Assembly (NCBI RefSeq): GCF_001590925.1
Contig: NZ_BCTU01000015.1
Location: forward strand, 62,001 to 126,000
Direction: 5' to 3'
Length of the DNA: 64,000 nt
Origin: Serratia plymuthica NBRC 102599
GTDB taxonomy: Bacteria; Pseudomonadota; Gammaproteobacteria; Enterobacterales; Enterobacteriaceae
In this document: positions 35,746-44,950 of the stretch, one piece after another
Numbering within the stretch: the first letter of the stretch is position 1
How the letters are laid out: every line of letters starts with the position of its first letter
Program-made: the position numbers and the translations under genes
The notes under the pieces: model-generated
What the model was told of the DNA's origin: nothing
What the model saw: the letters and a program-made list of their open reading frames with translations, nothing else
Databases searched by the model: none

Positions 35746-37104
35746 TTATAGATGCTGAGGCACCAGCAGTTCGGTTGCCACAATCACCACGATCAACCCG
35801 ACAATCACCGGCACCGAAGTCCGTTTCACCACGTCGAACGGCGAGATCTTCGCCATGCCTGATACCGCCACCACCACACCGGAAACCGGCGACAAAGTGC
35901 GCCCCAGGTTTGAAGCCTGCAACATCGGGATCACCAGATAGGCCGGATTGACGCCCATCTGCGCAGCCAATTTGGGGATCAGCTCCACAAAAGCATAGAA
36001 CGGCGCATTCCCCGAGCCGGTAGTCATTGCCGCCAGCATGGTAATCACCACCAGTACCAACATCATGATAATGCCGCCGGTACCGAAAGACTGCGCCAGA
36101 CTGATTAACCCACTGATAAAGCCGAGGGTGCTCAACCCCTGAGCGAATACGCCGGCGGCCACCAACAGCATCACCACGCTGGCAAAAGCGTCCGCCATAC
36201 CGCGATACGCGACTTCCAGGCCGGTAAACACCTGTTTGGCGCTGAAACTACGCAGGAATTCAATCACCGCCGCCAGCAACATGCAGCCAACCAGCACCGT
36301 GATGATATGCAACTCCGGCCCCCATTTGCCGTCAAAAACCAGCACGCCCAGGATCGGCGTGAACGGCAAAACCGCGTAGAAACCCGGTGCATGCGTGGTA
36401 ATTTCGCTCACATCCATAATGTGGTGCTGCTCGTTATTCTTCTTGTCGAGATAGCGTTGCCAAAAGAAATGCGCAATAGCCATACAGACAATTGCCGCAA
36501 TCGAAATAGGTAAGGTGGTTTTAAAAGCGAAGTCCACCAAGGGCATTTCCGCCGCCTTGGCGGCCAGCACCACGTCACCGGACGTCGGCGCCAGAATAAT
36601 CGCCGCGGGCGACGCGCAAATCGCTGCCGCAGCACCACGACTAATGCCGACGTTAACCATCAATGGGAACAGCGTAGCCATCAGCAATACGCCCAGGCCG
36701 GTTGCGGAAGAGACCGCCAGTGACATCAGGCAGGCGACAAAATAGGCCGCGACCATCAAAAGATACGGGGAATTGATCATCTGCAGCGGACGGGAAGCCA
36801 GCTTTACCACCACATCATTGGCGCCAATGTGCGTCATATAAGCCGCAAATCCGCACAACATCATGATCATCATGCCAAGATCGCCACCGCGGCTCATCAG
36901 CAGAATTTTAACGTATTCGATGATGTCGGTGGTGCGCCATCCCGTAGACGCAGCGCCGGCAGGCAGCAGGTTTTTCCCCATTATGGCGCTTATAGCCAGC
37001 AACAGCAGGCCACCAACCATCAACACCCCGGTGGCGGAGTAGCCCTTGATAATATAGCGACCAACGGCAGCCGCAACGGCTGCACCAATAAGAAGTTCTA
37101 TCAT
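35746..37104 (-). CDS. dcuC: Anaerobic C4-dicarboxylate transporter DcuC
   Basis: Inner-membrane carrier for succinate efflux and fumarate/malate/aspartate exchange in anaerobic growth. A 452-residue polytopic protein collinear with E. coli DcuC: EYVKILLMSRGGDLGMMIMM, MLCGFAAYMTHIGAND, ASPAAIILAPTSGDVVLAAK, MLAAMTTGSGNAPFYAFVEL and MLQASNLGRTLSPVSGVVVA. It is slightly shorter at the C-terminus. E. coli dcuC lies elsewhere, so this is a difference in local gene order. An FNR-type box lies upstream, consistent with anaerobic induction. Confidence 0.94.
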   Translation of the reverse strand: MIELLIGAAVAAAVGRYIIKGYSATGVLMVGGLLLLAISAIMGKNLLPAGAASTGWRTTDIIEYVKILLMSRGGDLGMMIMMLCGFAAYMTHIGANDVVVKLASRPLQMINSPYLLMVAAYFVACLMSLAVSSATGLGVLLMATLFPLMVNVGISRGAAAAICASPAAIILAPTSGDVVLAAKAAEMPLVDFAFKTTLPISIAAIVCMAIAHFFWQRYLDKKNNEQHHIMDVSEITTHAPGFYAVLPFTPILGVLVFDGKWGPELHIITVLVGCMLLAAVIEFLRSFSAKQVFTGLEVAYRGMADAFASVVMLLVAAGVFAQGLSTLGFISGLISLAQSFGTGGIIMMLVLVVITMLAAMTTGSGNAPFYAFVELIPKLAAQMGVNPAYLVIPMLQASNLGRTLSPVSGVVVAVSGMAKISPFDVVKRTSVPVIVGLIVVIVATELLVPQHL

Positions 37105-37192
37105 ATTCCCTCAACTTGTTGTTTTTAACCGTGCTGAAGCCCAGAAGTCGCATAACTGCCCAATACTCTGCACAAACACAGCAGAAATTGTC

Positions 37193-37206
37193 ATGATTTC
37201 TATCAA
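37193..37206. promoter_or_regulatory. FNR-type binding site upstream of dcuC
   Basis: ATGAT-TTCT-ATCAA matches the FNR consensus TTGAT-N4-ATCAA in 9 of 10 positions. It is centred 95 bases upstream of the dcuC start codon, so activation from -41.5 would place the transcript start near 37158 and leave a leader of about 50 bases. Confidence 0.65.
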
Positions 37207-37262
37207 AGTTACGGGAGGAAATAATTGGGAACGGCAAATGCTCTGCGGGGATCAAAGAAGGC

Positions 37263-37283
37263 GCGGGCCGCTGACCGGCCCGC
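37263..37283 (-). terminator. Terminator-like hairpin after asmA
   Basis: GCGGGCC and GGCCCGC pair around a 7-base loop, 13 bases beyond the asmA stop codon. The leftward tail is CCTTCTTTG, not a pure T-run. Confidence 0.6.
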
Positions 37284-37296
37284 CTCTTACCTGGGG

Positions 37297-39129
37297 CTAA
37301 AGCTTATCGAGCAGCTTTTTAAGATCCTGACCTTCGCGCGAATCTTTGTTTTTATCGGCCCATTTGTTCAGCGCGTCCTTGGCCCGGTTTTGCAGCGTTT
37401 TACGTAATACCTGATCAACCTGCAATTGGTAGTTAAGCTGTTGCCAAGGGCCATAAACCCGCAGTGGAATTGGCGTTTTCTGCAGTTGCTCGATCAGTTC
37501 GCCACGCCCTTGCCAGCCGCCAGTCACCCGCACGTTAAGCACCATATCGCACTGTTTACCTGGCATATTCACCGTACCGCCACCACTCAGATTCAACAGC
37601 GGGGAGTCCGCACTCAGTTCACTGATGTTTACCGTACCGCTGTTCAGGTTGGCTTTCGCCGAAAGCTGTTTCACTTCGGTAAAGCGCTGGTAATTATCCT
37701 GCCCGCGCACGCTGCTGTCGTTACGCGCCACCGCCTGCTGGATCAACTGCTGAATATTCAGTCCATGCAGTTGCGCGTCCTGCATCGCTAACTGCGCGGT
37801 TCCCTTCCACCGGTGTTCAAACGACTGCGAAGTCAGGCGATCACCCGTTAAATCCCCTTGCATGCTGAATTTGCCGGTCAACACCTGCGGCATGTCGAAC
37901 GCCTTAAGAACGGCACCCAGCTCAACCTGCTTCAACACCGGTTGCACGGCGATCACCGGTCTGCCGCCACGCGCATCCAGCGAACCCGGTAACGCAAAGT
38001 CCCCCCCAGCCAATTGGCCGGAGAGCGTATGCACCGTCAGCAAGCCCCGTTGGTTATCCGCTTGCAGCGCCAAATGGGCAATGTTCATGCCACGATAGGT
38101 CAGTTGGTCAACGTTCAAATTAAGCTGCGCAGTAAAGTCTCGCAACACTTCCAGATTTTGTTGCGGATCTTCCGCTTGGTTAGCTATCACCGGCGCCGCA
38201 GTCACACTCACGGCTTGTTGCGTGCCCGAGCTGGATTGCCAGCCGGAAAGTGCATCCAAATTCAGTGCCGTCGATGTCAGATTCATTGCATAAACCGGCA
38301 CCTCGCCGAATCTCACGCTGCCACTGCCAGAGAACTGACTGTCATTGGCGCTCAGGATCAATTGGCTTAGGGCAATTTGCTGCGGTGTTTGTTGATACGC
38401 CACCTGGGCGCTGCCATCACCTTTAATGCCGCCCCCCAGAATGTCAGCACCTTCCAGTTGATAATTGAACTGAGTGACCGTGGCCGCGATGCGCCGCGGG
38501 TATTGCTGCAGATCGACATCTGCCGCCATGCTGAAAGTCAGATCGCGCTGGTCGCGGTTAACCCGGCTGGAAAGCTCCATTTGCGCATGACGATTGGCAT
38601 TTTGCTGCAAGACGAGGTTAATATCGCGAACGTTAATCTGCTCGTTATTGGCGCGCTGCCAAATCAGCAGGCTGTCCACAATCCGCAGATTATCGATATC
38701 AAATTTCCACGGGGTATCCAGGGTCTCTTCGGTCTCGCCCGCAGGTGCGATAGGTGCGTTCGGTTGATTTTGCTCTTCACTCTCGGGTGTCAGGCGAATG
38801 ACGGCATTTTTCAGCATCACCTGTTTCACAAACAGCTGATGCGACAACAACGGCAAGAGTTTGACATCAAGGCGCATGTTATCCGCGCTCACCACCGGCG
38901 CTTTGGCTCCGGGTGCAGTCAAGGTCATGCGCCCGGCCAGAATGCTGAGCTGCGGCCAGATATGCCAGCGCAACTCGCCTTCCAGCGTCAGATGATAACC
39001 GCTCTTTTGTTCGACCTTCGTGACCATATAGGCGCGAAAATCATTCGGATTAACCAACAGCACCAGCGCGGACATTCCCGCCACCAGCACAACCAGTAAA
39101 ATCACCAAAGTCGTCAGTAATCTTCTCAT
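37297..39129 (-). CDS. asmA: Outer-membrane assembly/lipid-transport protein AsmA
   Basis: A 610-residue inner-membrane-anchored periplasmic protein of the AsmA family, thought to bridge membranes for phospholipid movement and to affect outer-membrane composition. An N-terminal helix (LLTTLVILLVVLVAGMSALVLLV) anchors it. The family start is seen in NPNDFRAYMVTKVEQKSGYH followed by LTLEGELRWHIWPQLSI, and the C-terminal AsmA_2 region contains SANLNSGTVNISELSADSPLL and LNLSGGGTVNMPGKQCDM. Length agrees with E. coli AsmA (about 617). The downstream neighbour on the chromosome is dcd, as in E. coli; asmA starts 44 bases after dcd ends. Confidence 0.94.
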   Translation of the reverse strand: MRRLLTTLVILLVVLVAGMSALVLLVNPNDFRAYMVTKVEQKSGYHLTLEGELRWHIWPQLSILAGRMTLTAPGAKAPVVSADNMRLDVKLLPLLSHQLFVKQVMLKNAVIRLTPESEEQNQPNAPIAPAGETEETLDTPWKFDIDNLRIVDSLLIWQRANNEQINVRDINLVLQQNANRHAQMELSSRVNRDQRDLTFSMAADVDLQQYPRRIAATVTQFNYQLEGADILGGGIKGDGSAQVAYQQTPQQIALSQLILSANDSQFSGSGSVRFGEVPVYAMNLTSTALNLDALSGWQSSSGTQQAVSVTAAPVIANQAEDPQQNLEVLRDFTAQLNLNVDQLTYRGMNIAHLALQADNQRGLLTVHTLSGQLAGGDFALPGSLDARGGRPVIAVQPVLKQVELGAVLKAFDMPQVLTGKFSMQGDLTGDRLTSQSFEHRWKGTAQLAMQDAQLHGLNIQQLIQQAVARNDSSVRGQDNYQRFTEVKQLSAKANLNSGTVNISELSADSPLLNLSGGGTVNMPGKQCDMVLNVRVTGGWQGRGELIEQLQKTPIPLRVYGPWQQLNYQLQVDQVLRKTLQNRAKDALNKWADKNKDSREGQDLKKLLDKL

Positions 39130-39173
39130 GCCATCCTCTTGTCAACGCCACACCGACAGTGCTTCAAGCGCTG

Positions 39174-39755
39174 TTAGTCCTTGTCGATTCGACTGGCCAC
39201 TGCACCCTGCTGATCGCGGTATTTTGCATCCTGCCGGCTGTTGTAAGGACGCGCCGCCGGCCCGGAAAGCGGTTCAAAGCTTAAAGCGCCAATCAACATG
39301 CCCGGGCGCAACGCCAGCGGCAACTTACCTGAATTATAGAACTCCAGAACAATCCGCCCCTGCCAGCCGGGATCGATACGGTGCGCGGTCACGTGAACCA
39401 TCAGCCCCAGACGCGCCAATGAGGAACGGCCATCAAGCCAGCCCACAAGATCGCTGGGCAACGTGACCGACTCAAGCGTGACCGCCAGCGCCAGTTCGCC
39501 CGGGTGCAGGAAGAAGGCTTCGCCTTCCGGCAGTACTATCTCGTCACTCATCACGCGGTCCAGCGCCGCGCTGACTTCGTCTTTTGGTCCGCTGAGATCG
39601 ATAAACGCGGCAGTATGGCCGCGAAACACGCGAAACTGATTGCCTAAACGGACATCCACTGTAGCCCCGTTAATACGCTCAATCGGCGGACGCGGTGAAA
39701 TCACCAGTTTTTCACTATCCAGCCAGGCTTCTATATCACGGTCGCACAGTCTCAT
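39174..39755 (-). CDS. dcd: dCTP deaminase
   Basis: Converts dCTP to dUTP for thymidylate synthesis. 193 residues, nearly identical in layout to E. coli Dcd: [17 protein letters not shown] at the start, [20 protein letters not shown], catalytic [20 protein letters not shown] and [16 protein letters not shown], ending ASRIDKD. The ATG at 39753-39755 with GGAG eight bases upstream is the proper start; the open frame extends further upstream but without family similarity. Confidence 0.96.
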   Translation of the reverse strand: MRLCDRDIEAWLDSEKLVISPRPPIERINGATVDVRLGNQFRVFRGHTAAFIDLSGPKDEVSAALDRVMSDEIVLPEGEAFFLHPGELALAVTLESVTLPSDLVGWLDGRSSLARLGLMVHVTAHRIDPGWQGRIVLEFYNSGKLPLALRPGMLIGALSFEPLSGPAARPYNSRQDAKYRDQQGAVASRIDKD

Positions 39756-39845
39756 TTCTTTATCTCCATCAAGGCGTGTCACTAAAACAAAAATTGCCAC
39801 ACAACGGACAAAAGGTCTACGCCACGGCGTAAATACTTGCCCGAC

Positions 39846-39870
39846 GGCCGGAAACACAGGTTTCCCGGCC
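39846..39870 (-). terminator. Hairpin between udk and dcd
   Basis: GGCCGGGAAAC and GTTTCCGGCC pair with one bulged base around a 4-base loop, 11 bases past the udk stop codon. There is no T-tract, so it may act as an mRNA-stabilising structure as well as a terminator. Confidence 0.45.
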
Positions 39871-39881
39871 ATTGAACGGCA

Positions 39882-40523
39882 TTATTCAAAGAATTGGCTG
39901 ATTTTAGCTTTTAGAATGTCGATCGCAATGCGGTTTTTGCCGCCGCGCGGAACGATAATGTCGGCATATTGCTTGGAAGGTTCAATAAACTGCAGGAACA
40001 TCGGACGAACGGTTTTCTGATATTGCGCCATGACCGAATCCATAGAACGTCCACGCTCATTGACGTCACGCTTCATGCGGCGCATCAGGCAAATATCCAG
40101 CGGCGTATCGACAAAGATCGAAAAGTTCATTTCCTGGCGCAGGCGGATATCCGTCAGCAACAGGATCCCCTCCAGAATAATCACCTTTTTCGGCTCGAGG
40201 TGGATAGTCTCTTTCTTGCGCGTATGTTCGGTGTAACTGTACAGCGGCAACTCTATCGCCTTGCCTGATTTCAGCATTTGCAGATGCTGGAACAGCAGGT
40301 TGTGATCCATGGCGCTCGGGTGATCGTAGTTAGTCTTGACCCGTTCTTCCATGGTCAGGTGCGTCTGGTCTTTGTAGTAACTGTCTTCAGGAATAACGCC
40401 GATATGTTCATCGCCAACCTGATCGCGAAGTTCACGATATAACGTGCTGGCAATAAGGCTTTTTCCGGAGGCAGATGCGCCAGCTATACCAATAATGACG
40501 CACTGATGCGGCTTGTCAGTCAT
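39882..40523 (-). CDS. udk: Uridine kinase
   Basis: Phosphorylates uridine and cytidine to UMP and CMP in pyrimidine salvage. The P-loop [11 protein letters not shown] is at residues 12-22, followed by [19 protein letters not shown] and [11 protein letters not shown] (nucleoside-binding), and the LID region [19 protein letters not shown]. 213 residues, the same as E. coli Udk. It lies upstream of dcd in the same order as in E. coli. Confidence 0.96.
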   Translation of the reverse strand: MTDKPHQCVIIGIAGASASGKSLIASTLYRELRDQVGDEHIGVIPEDSYYKDQTHLTMEERVKTNYDHPSAMDHNLLFQHLQMLKSGKAIELPLYSYTEHTRKKETIHLEPKKVIILEGILLLTDIRLRQEMNFSIFVDTPLDICLMRRMKRDVNERGRSMDSVMAQYQKTVRPMFLQFIEPSKQYADIIVPRGGKNRIAIDILKAKISQFFE

Positions 40524-40766
40524 AAAATTTAAAGACCTGATTTCGAAGTGTGAGGGAGGGAACTAAAACGCGACAATTATAGGGAGTTAGCCGGCATTGC
40601 GCCACCCTATATTGTCGCGGCAGGGCCGCTATCTCGGGTTATTTCGCCAAAATCGGCCTTAAGGTTTTAAGATTATTGCGCCTAGGGTAATCCGATGTGG
40701 CAGGGTAAACTCCGTAGCTTGTTCATTATCCTGCTGATGGGATGATGTATTTCACCGGAGACTGAC

Positions 40767-41396
40767 GTGCTGGACTGGTATTTTCTGACCTTTTTTGGCG
40801 ACAGCATGCTGCTGCTGCCCTGCTCGGTGATTCTTTTTATCATTCTGATTACGCCGCGATCCACCCGAACAGCAGGCTGGCAATGGGCACTGATCTTCGG
40901 CTGTGCTGGCGGCTTGGTATGCGCATCCAAACTGGCCTTTATGGGCTGGGGTATCGGTATAGAACGTTATGATTTTACAGGGTTTAGCGGCCACTCGGCG
41001 CTGGCAGCCAGTATCTGGCCGGTATTTCTCTGGACGCTGAGCGGTCGTTTCTCGCATGCGGTGCGCAGTCTGGCATTGGTCGTTGGCTACGTATTGCCCC
41101 TGACGATTGGCTTGTCGCGGTTAGCCATTCAGGTACATTCGCCTTCGGAAGTCATCAGCGGCCTGGCGTTAGGCTATCTGGCCAGCAGCCTGTTTCTGTG
41201 GTTACAGAGCAGCAAGGCACGCCCGCAGCTTTCCTGGTGGCAAATCGCCGGTGCGCTGGCTTTACCGATCGTTCTGATGGGACATCGACAACCGGCGCCC
41301 ACCCAGGGTCTGCTGGAACACATAGCCACTGCCTTGGCGCATATCGATCACCCTTATACCCGCGCCGATTTACACCGGCTGCGAGTCACGCCATAA
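40767..41396 (+). CDS. PAP2-superfamily membrane phosphatase
   Basis: A 209-residue membrane protein with about five helices. It carries the PAP2 catalytic motifs SGHSALAASIW (near residue 75) and SRLAIQVHSPSEVISG (near residue 118), which provide the histidines for lipid or other phosphate-ester hydrolysis. The first motif (KX6RP) is degenerate. The C-terminal 60 residues are a soluble tail. The start codon is GTG at 40767-40769 with GGAG six bases upstream. Substrate unknown; undecaprenyl diphosphate or phosphatidyl phosphates are possibilities for this family. It is transcribed divergently from udk. Confidence 0.8.
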   Translation: MLDWYFLTFFGDSMLLLPCSVILFIILITPRSTRTAGWQWALIFGCAGGLVCASKLAFMGWGIGIERYDFTGFSGHSALAASIWPVFLWTLSGRFSHAVRSLALVVGYVLPLTIGLSRLAIQVHSPSEVISGLALGYLASSLFLWLQSSKARPQLSWWQIAGALALPIVLMGHRQPAPTQGLLEHIATALAHIDHPYTRADLHRLRVTP

Positions 41397-41400
41397 ACAA

Positions 41401-41425
41401 AAACCCCGGACCTGCGCCGGGGTTT
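41401..41425. terminator. Bidirectional terminator between the PAP2 gene and mrp
   Basis: AAACCCCGG and CCGGGGTTT pair around a 7-base loop. T-rich tails exist both rightwards (TTGCTTTTTAAT) and leftwards (TTTTTGTTTATGG), serving both converging genes. Confidence 0.9.
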
Positions 41426-41445
41426 TGCTTTTTAATCTGCGAGGA

Positions 41446-42558
41446 TTACAACGCGCGGAAAGAGATTTCCGTCGGAATAGCCTCGCCCTGCCAATACATC
41501 TGCGCCGCGACACGGCCGGCAAGCTGGCGATACAGTTCCGCAAATTCGCTGTCCGGACGGCTTATTACCGTCGGCGCGCCGCGATCCAAATCCTCGCGCA
41601 GCGAGATGTGCAACGGCAGTTGCCCCAGCAAGCGGCTGTTGTACTTTTTCACCAACTTTTCTGCCCCGCCAGTGCCGAAAATCGGCTCATGATGACCGCA
41701 GTTGCTGCAAATATGCACGCTCATGTTTTCCACAATACCGAGCACAGGCACATGGACTTTTTCGAACATCACAATGCCTTTGGCCGCGTCCAGCAGGGCG
41801 ATATCCTGCGGTGTGGTCACCACCAGCGCGCCGGTAACCGGAATGTTCTGCGACAGCGTCAGTTGGATATCCCCGGTGCCCGGCGGCATATCCAGCACCA
41901 GATAATCCAGATCCGGCCACAGCGTGTCCTGCAGCAGTTGCATCAGCGCCTTACTGGCCATCGGGCCGCGCCACACCATGGCGTTGTCGTCGGTCACCAG
42001 GTAACCAATGGAATTGGTCGCCAGACCGTGCGCCAGGATCGGCGCCATATGCTGGCCGTCCGGCGAGGTTGGCCGTTCATGCTCGGTGCCCAACATATTG
42101 GGGATCGACGGGCCGTAGATGTCGGCGTCCAGAATGCCGACCTTCGCGCCTTCGGCAGCCAGCGCCAGTGCCAGGTTGACGGCGGTAGTGGATTTCCCCA
42201 CGCCGCCCTTGCCGGAACTGATGGCGATGATATTGCGCACGCCCTTGATGCCGGCCTGATCGTTGGCGCGTTTCAGCGTGGCGATGTCATGCTTCAACTT
42301 CCAGTCGATCGCCTCTGCGCCGGTGACGCGCAGCAGTTCTGCACTCACGCGGTCTTTCAGCGTTTCAAAGGCACTCTGCCAGGCGAACGGCATGATCAAT
42401 TCAATATGCAGTACGTGATCCAACAGCGTGCAGTGGTGAATAGCCTTCAACGCGGTCAGGTTGTTTTTTAACGTCGGGTGTTCAAAGGCGGCCAGTACAC
42501 CGGTCACCAGGGCACGCAGAACTTCGGGGTTGGTCTGCTCGGGGGATTTTGCGCTCAT
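41446..42558 (-). CDS. mrp: Iron-sulfur cluster carrier ATPase Mrp/ApbC
   Basis: P-loop NTPase that binds and transfers [4Fe-4S] clusters. 370 residues: an N-terminal DUF59-like domain (residues 10-90), then the deviant Walker A SSGKGGVGKSTTAVNLALAL near residue 108, ILDADIYGPSIPNMLG, LVLDMPPGTGDIQLTL and the cluster-binding CSNCG near residue 283. The ATG at 42556-42558 (MSAKSPEQ) has AAGGAG at good spacing. It is divergent from metG, as in E. coli. Confidence 0.95.
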   Translation of the reverse strand: MSAKSPEQTNPEVLRALVTGVLAAFEHPTLKNNLTALKAIHHCTLLDHVLHIELIMPFAWQSAFETLKDRVSAELLRVTGAEAIDWKLKHDIATLKRANDQAGIKGVRNIIAISSGKGGVGKSTTAVNLALALAAEGAKVGILDADIYGPSIPNMLGTEHERPTSPDGQHMAPILAHGLATNSIGYLVTDDNAMVWRGPMASKALMQLLQDTLWPDLDYLVLDMPPGTGDIQLTLSQNIPVTGALVVTTPQDIALLDAAKGIVMFEKVHVPVLGIVENMSVHICSNCGHHEPIFGTGGAEKLVKKYNSRLLGQLPLHISLREDLDRGAPTVISRPDSEFAELYRQLAGRVAAQMYWQGEAIPTEISFRAL

Positions 42559-42718
42559 CCCGGCTCCTTGATTTTGAATGGATAGCTTCCCGCTAAGCAT
42601 ATCAGAACTGCAGGTCCGCTGGCGTGTGTCTGTAGAAAGAAACCGCCCTAGCCGTAGAGGGCGCGATCGGGTAACATCGAAGACCCTTTTTATTCATTAC
42701 AGAAAGCAAGTTCTCACT

Positions 42719-44746
42719 ATGGCTCAAGTCGCGAAAAAATTATTGGTGACGTGCGCGCTACCGTACGCAAATGGTTCCATCCATCTCGGCCACATGCTCG
42801 AGCACATCCAGGCAGATATCTGGGTTCGTTACCAACGAATGCGCGGCCACGAGGTTCATTTCATCTGTGCGGACGACGCGCACGGCACGCCGATCATGCT
42901 GAAAGCTCAGCAGTTGGGCATCAAGCCGGAAGAAATGATTGCGGAAATGAGCCAGGAGCACCAACAGGATTTCGCCGGTTTTGGCATCAGCTATGATAAC
43001 TATCACTCCACCCATAGCGATGAAAACCGTGAACTCTCGAGCCTGATATACGGCCGTCTGAAAGAGAACGGTTTTATCAAGAACCGGACTATTTCCCAGC
43101 TGTACGATCCGGAAAAAGGCATGTTCCTGCCTGACCGATTCGTGAAAGGCACCTGTCCGAAATGCAAATCGCCGGACCAATACGGCGACAACTGCGAAGT
43201 GTGCGGCGCGACCTACAGCCCAACCGAGCTTATCGATCCGAAATCCGTTGTTTCCGGCGCCACGCCGATCTTGCGTGATTCGGAGCACTTCTTCTTTGAT
43301 CTGCCTTCGTTCAGCGAAATGCTGCAGGCCTGGACCCGTTCCGGCGCGCTGCAAGAGCAGGTAGCGAACAAGATGCAAGAGTGGTTTGAGTCGGGTCTGC
43401 AACAGTGGGATATTTCCCGCGACGCGCCCTATTTCGGCTTTGAGATCCCGGACGCACCAGGCAAATACTTCTACGTCTGGCTGGATGCGCCAATCGGCTA
43501 TATGGGCTCATTCAAGAACCTGTGCGACAAACGCGGCGATCTGGACTTCGACGAGTTCTGGCGCAAAGACTCCAGCACCGAGCTGTATCACTTCATCGGC
43601 AAAGACATCGTTTATTTCCACAGCCTGTTCTGGCCGGCGATGCTGGAAGGCAGTAACTTCCGCAAACCGACCAACCTGTTCGTACACGGCTATGTGACGG
43701 TTAACGGCGCCAAGATGTCCAAGTCCCGCGGCACCTTTATCAAGGCCGGCACCTACCTGCAACATCTGGATGCCGACTGCCTGCGTTACTACTACGCCGC
43801 CAAGCTGTCCTCGCGTATCGACGACATCGACCTGAATCTGGAAGATTTCGTGCAACGCGTGAACGCTGATATCGTGAACAAGGTGGTTAACCTGGCTTCG
43901 CGCAACGCCGGCTTTATCAGCAAGCGTTTTGGTGGCCAACTGGCCGATAACCTGGCCGATCCTGCGCTGTACCAAACCTTCGTTGACGCGGCAGGAAGCA
44001 TCGCCGAGGCCTACGCCAGCCGTGAATCCGGCCGCGCAATCCGCGAAATCATGGCGCTGGCCGATCTGGCCAACCGCTATGTGGATGAGCAGGCACCTTG
44101 GGTCGTCGCGAAGCAAGAAGGCCGCGATGCCGATTTGCAAGCCATCTGCTCGATGGGCATCAACCTGTTCCGCGTACTGATGACCTACCTCAAGCCGGTA
44201 CTGCCATCGCTGACGGAACGTACCGAAGCCTTCCTCAACTGCGAACTGACCTGGGATGCGATCCAGCAGCCGCTGCTGGGCCACCAGGTCAATGCGTTCA
44301 AAGCCCTGTTCAACCGTATCGACCTGGACAAGGTGAATGAAATGGTCAGCGCTTCAAAAGAAGACATGGCAGCGGCTAAAGTGGTCAGCGGCCCGCTGGC
44401 TGAAGATCCGATTCAGGAAACCATCACCTTTGACGATTTCGCCAAAGTTGATATGCGCATCGCCTTGATCAAGAGCGCCGACTTTGTCGAAGGCTCTGAC
44501 AAACTGCTGAAACTGCAGTTGGATCTGGGCGGCGAGTCTCGTCAGATCTTCTCCGGCATCCGTTCCGCCTACCCGGATCCGAAAGCGCTCGAAGGCCGTC
44601 TGACCATCATGGTCGCCAACCTTGCGCCGCGCAAAATGCGTTTCGGCATCTCTGAAGGCATGGTGATGGCTGCCGGCCCAGGCGGCAAAGAGATCTTCCT
44701 GCTCAGCCCGGACAGCGGTGCTCAGCCAGGAATGCAGGTGAAGTAA
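42719..44746 (+). CDS. metG: Methionyl-tRNA synthetase
   Basis: Charges tRNA-Met and initiator tRNA. 675 residues, of the dimeric type with a C-terminal tRNA-binding domain. Visible are the HIGH-type motif [11 protein letters not shown] at about residues 14-24, a zinc knuckle with four cysteines in [17 protein letters not shown], the KMSKS motif in [11 protein letters not shown], and the EMAPII-like domain beginning [20 protein letters not shown]. The start [19 protein letters not shown] at 42719 agrees with E. coli MetG; the open frame extends upstream but is not conserved. Confidence 0.97.
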   Translation: MAQVAKKLLVTCALPYANGSIHLGHMLEHIQADIWVRYQRMRGHEVHFICADDAHGTPIMLKAQQLGIKPEEMIAEMSQEHQQDFAGFGISYDNYHSTHSDENRELSSLIYGRLKENGFIKNRTISQLYDPEKGMFLPDRFVKGTCPKCKSPDQYGDNCEVCGATYSPTELIDPKSVVSGATPILRDSEHFFFDLPSFSEMLQAWTRSGALQEQVANKMQEWFESGLQQWDISRDAPYFGFEIPDAPGKYFYVWLDAPIGYMGSFKNLCDKRGDLDFDEFWRKDSSTELYHFIGKDIVYFHSLFWPAMLEGSNFRKPTNLFVHGYVTVNGAKMSKSRGTFIKAGTYLQHLDADCLRYYYAAKLSSRIDDIDLNLEDFVQRVNADIVNKVVNLASRNAGFISKRFGGQLADNLADPALYQTFVDAAGSIAEAYASRESGRAIREIMALADLANRYVDEQAPWVVAKQEGRDADLQAICSMGINLFRVLMTYLKPVLPSLTERTEAFLNCELTWDAIQQPLLGHQVNAFKALFNRIDLDKVNEMVSASKEDMAAAKVVSGPLAEDPIQETITFDDFAKVDMRIALIKSADFVEGSDKLLKLQLDLGGESRQIFSGIRSAYPDPKALEGRLTIMVANLAPRKMRFGISEGMVMAAGPGGKEIFLLSPDSGAQPGMQVK

Positions 44747-44766
44747 TCGTCGTTTCCGTTGCCTTA

Positions 44767-44795
44767 AGGGTCGAGCTGCCGCTCGGCCCTTTTTA
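44767..44795 (+). terminator. Terminator of metG
   Basis: AGGGTCGAG and CTCGGCCCT pair (one G-U) around a 6-base loop, followed by TTTTATTTG, 20 bases after the metG stop codon. Confidence 0.85.
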
Positions 44796-44874
44796 TTTGT
44801 GCCCCGCTCAAAAGACGCCATCGCAGGCAAATTTTATATGCCGCCCACAAGCGATATATTTCAACATTATATAT

Positions 44875-44898
44875 AGACGTCCAGATGTAAAGATTGCT
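44875..44898 (+). promoter_or_regulatory. Candidate MetJ operator (three tandem met-box octamers)
   Basis: AGACGTCC-AGATGTAA-AGATTGCT lie back to back. Against the met-box AGACGTCT they match 7, 5 and 5 of 8 positions. A TATAAA -10-like sequence follows directly (44898-44903), so bound MetJ would cover the promoter of the binding-protein gene at 44951. Confidence 0.5.
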
Positions 44899-44950
44899 AT
44901 AAATAATCCCTTACCGGGATAGCTATCACCTGCTTTTGGAGCCAATAATA

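Noticed and set aside
41425-42471. 348-codon plus-strand frame opposite mrp
   Set aside because: Composition is typical of an antisense shadow (rich in H, Q, R); mrp has P-loop and CxxC motifs and a proper ribosome site.
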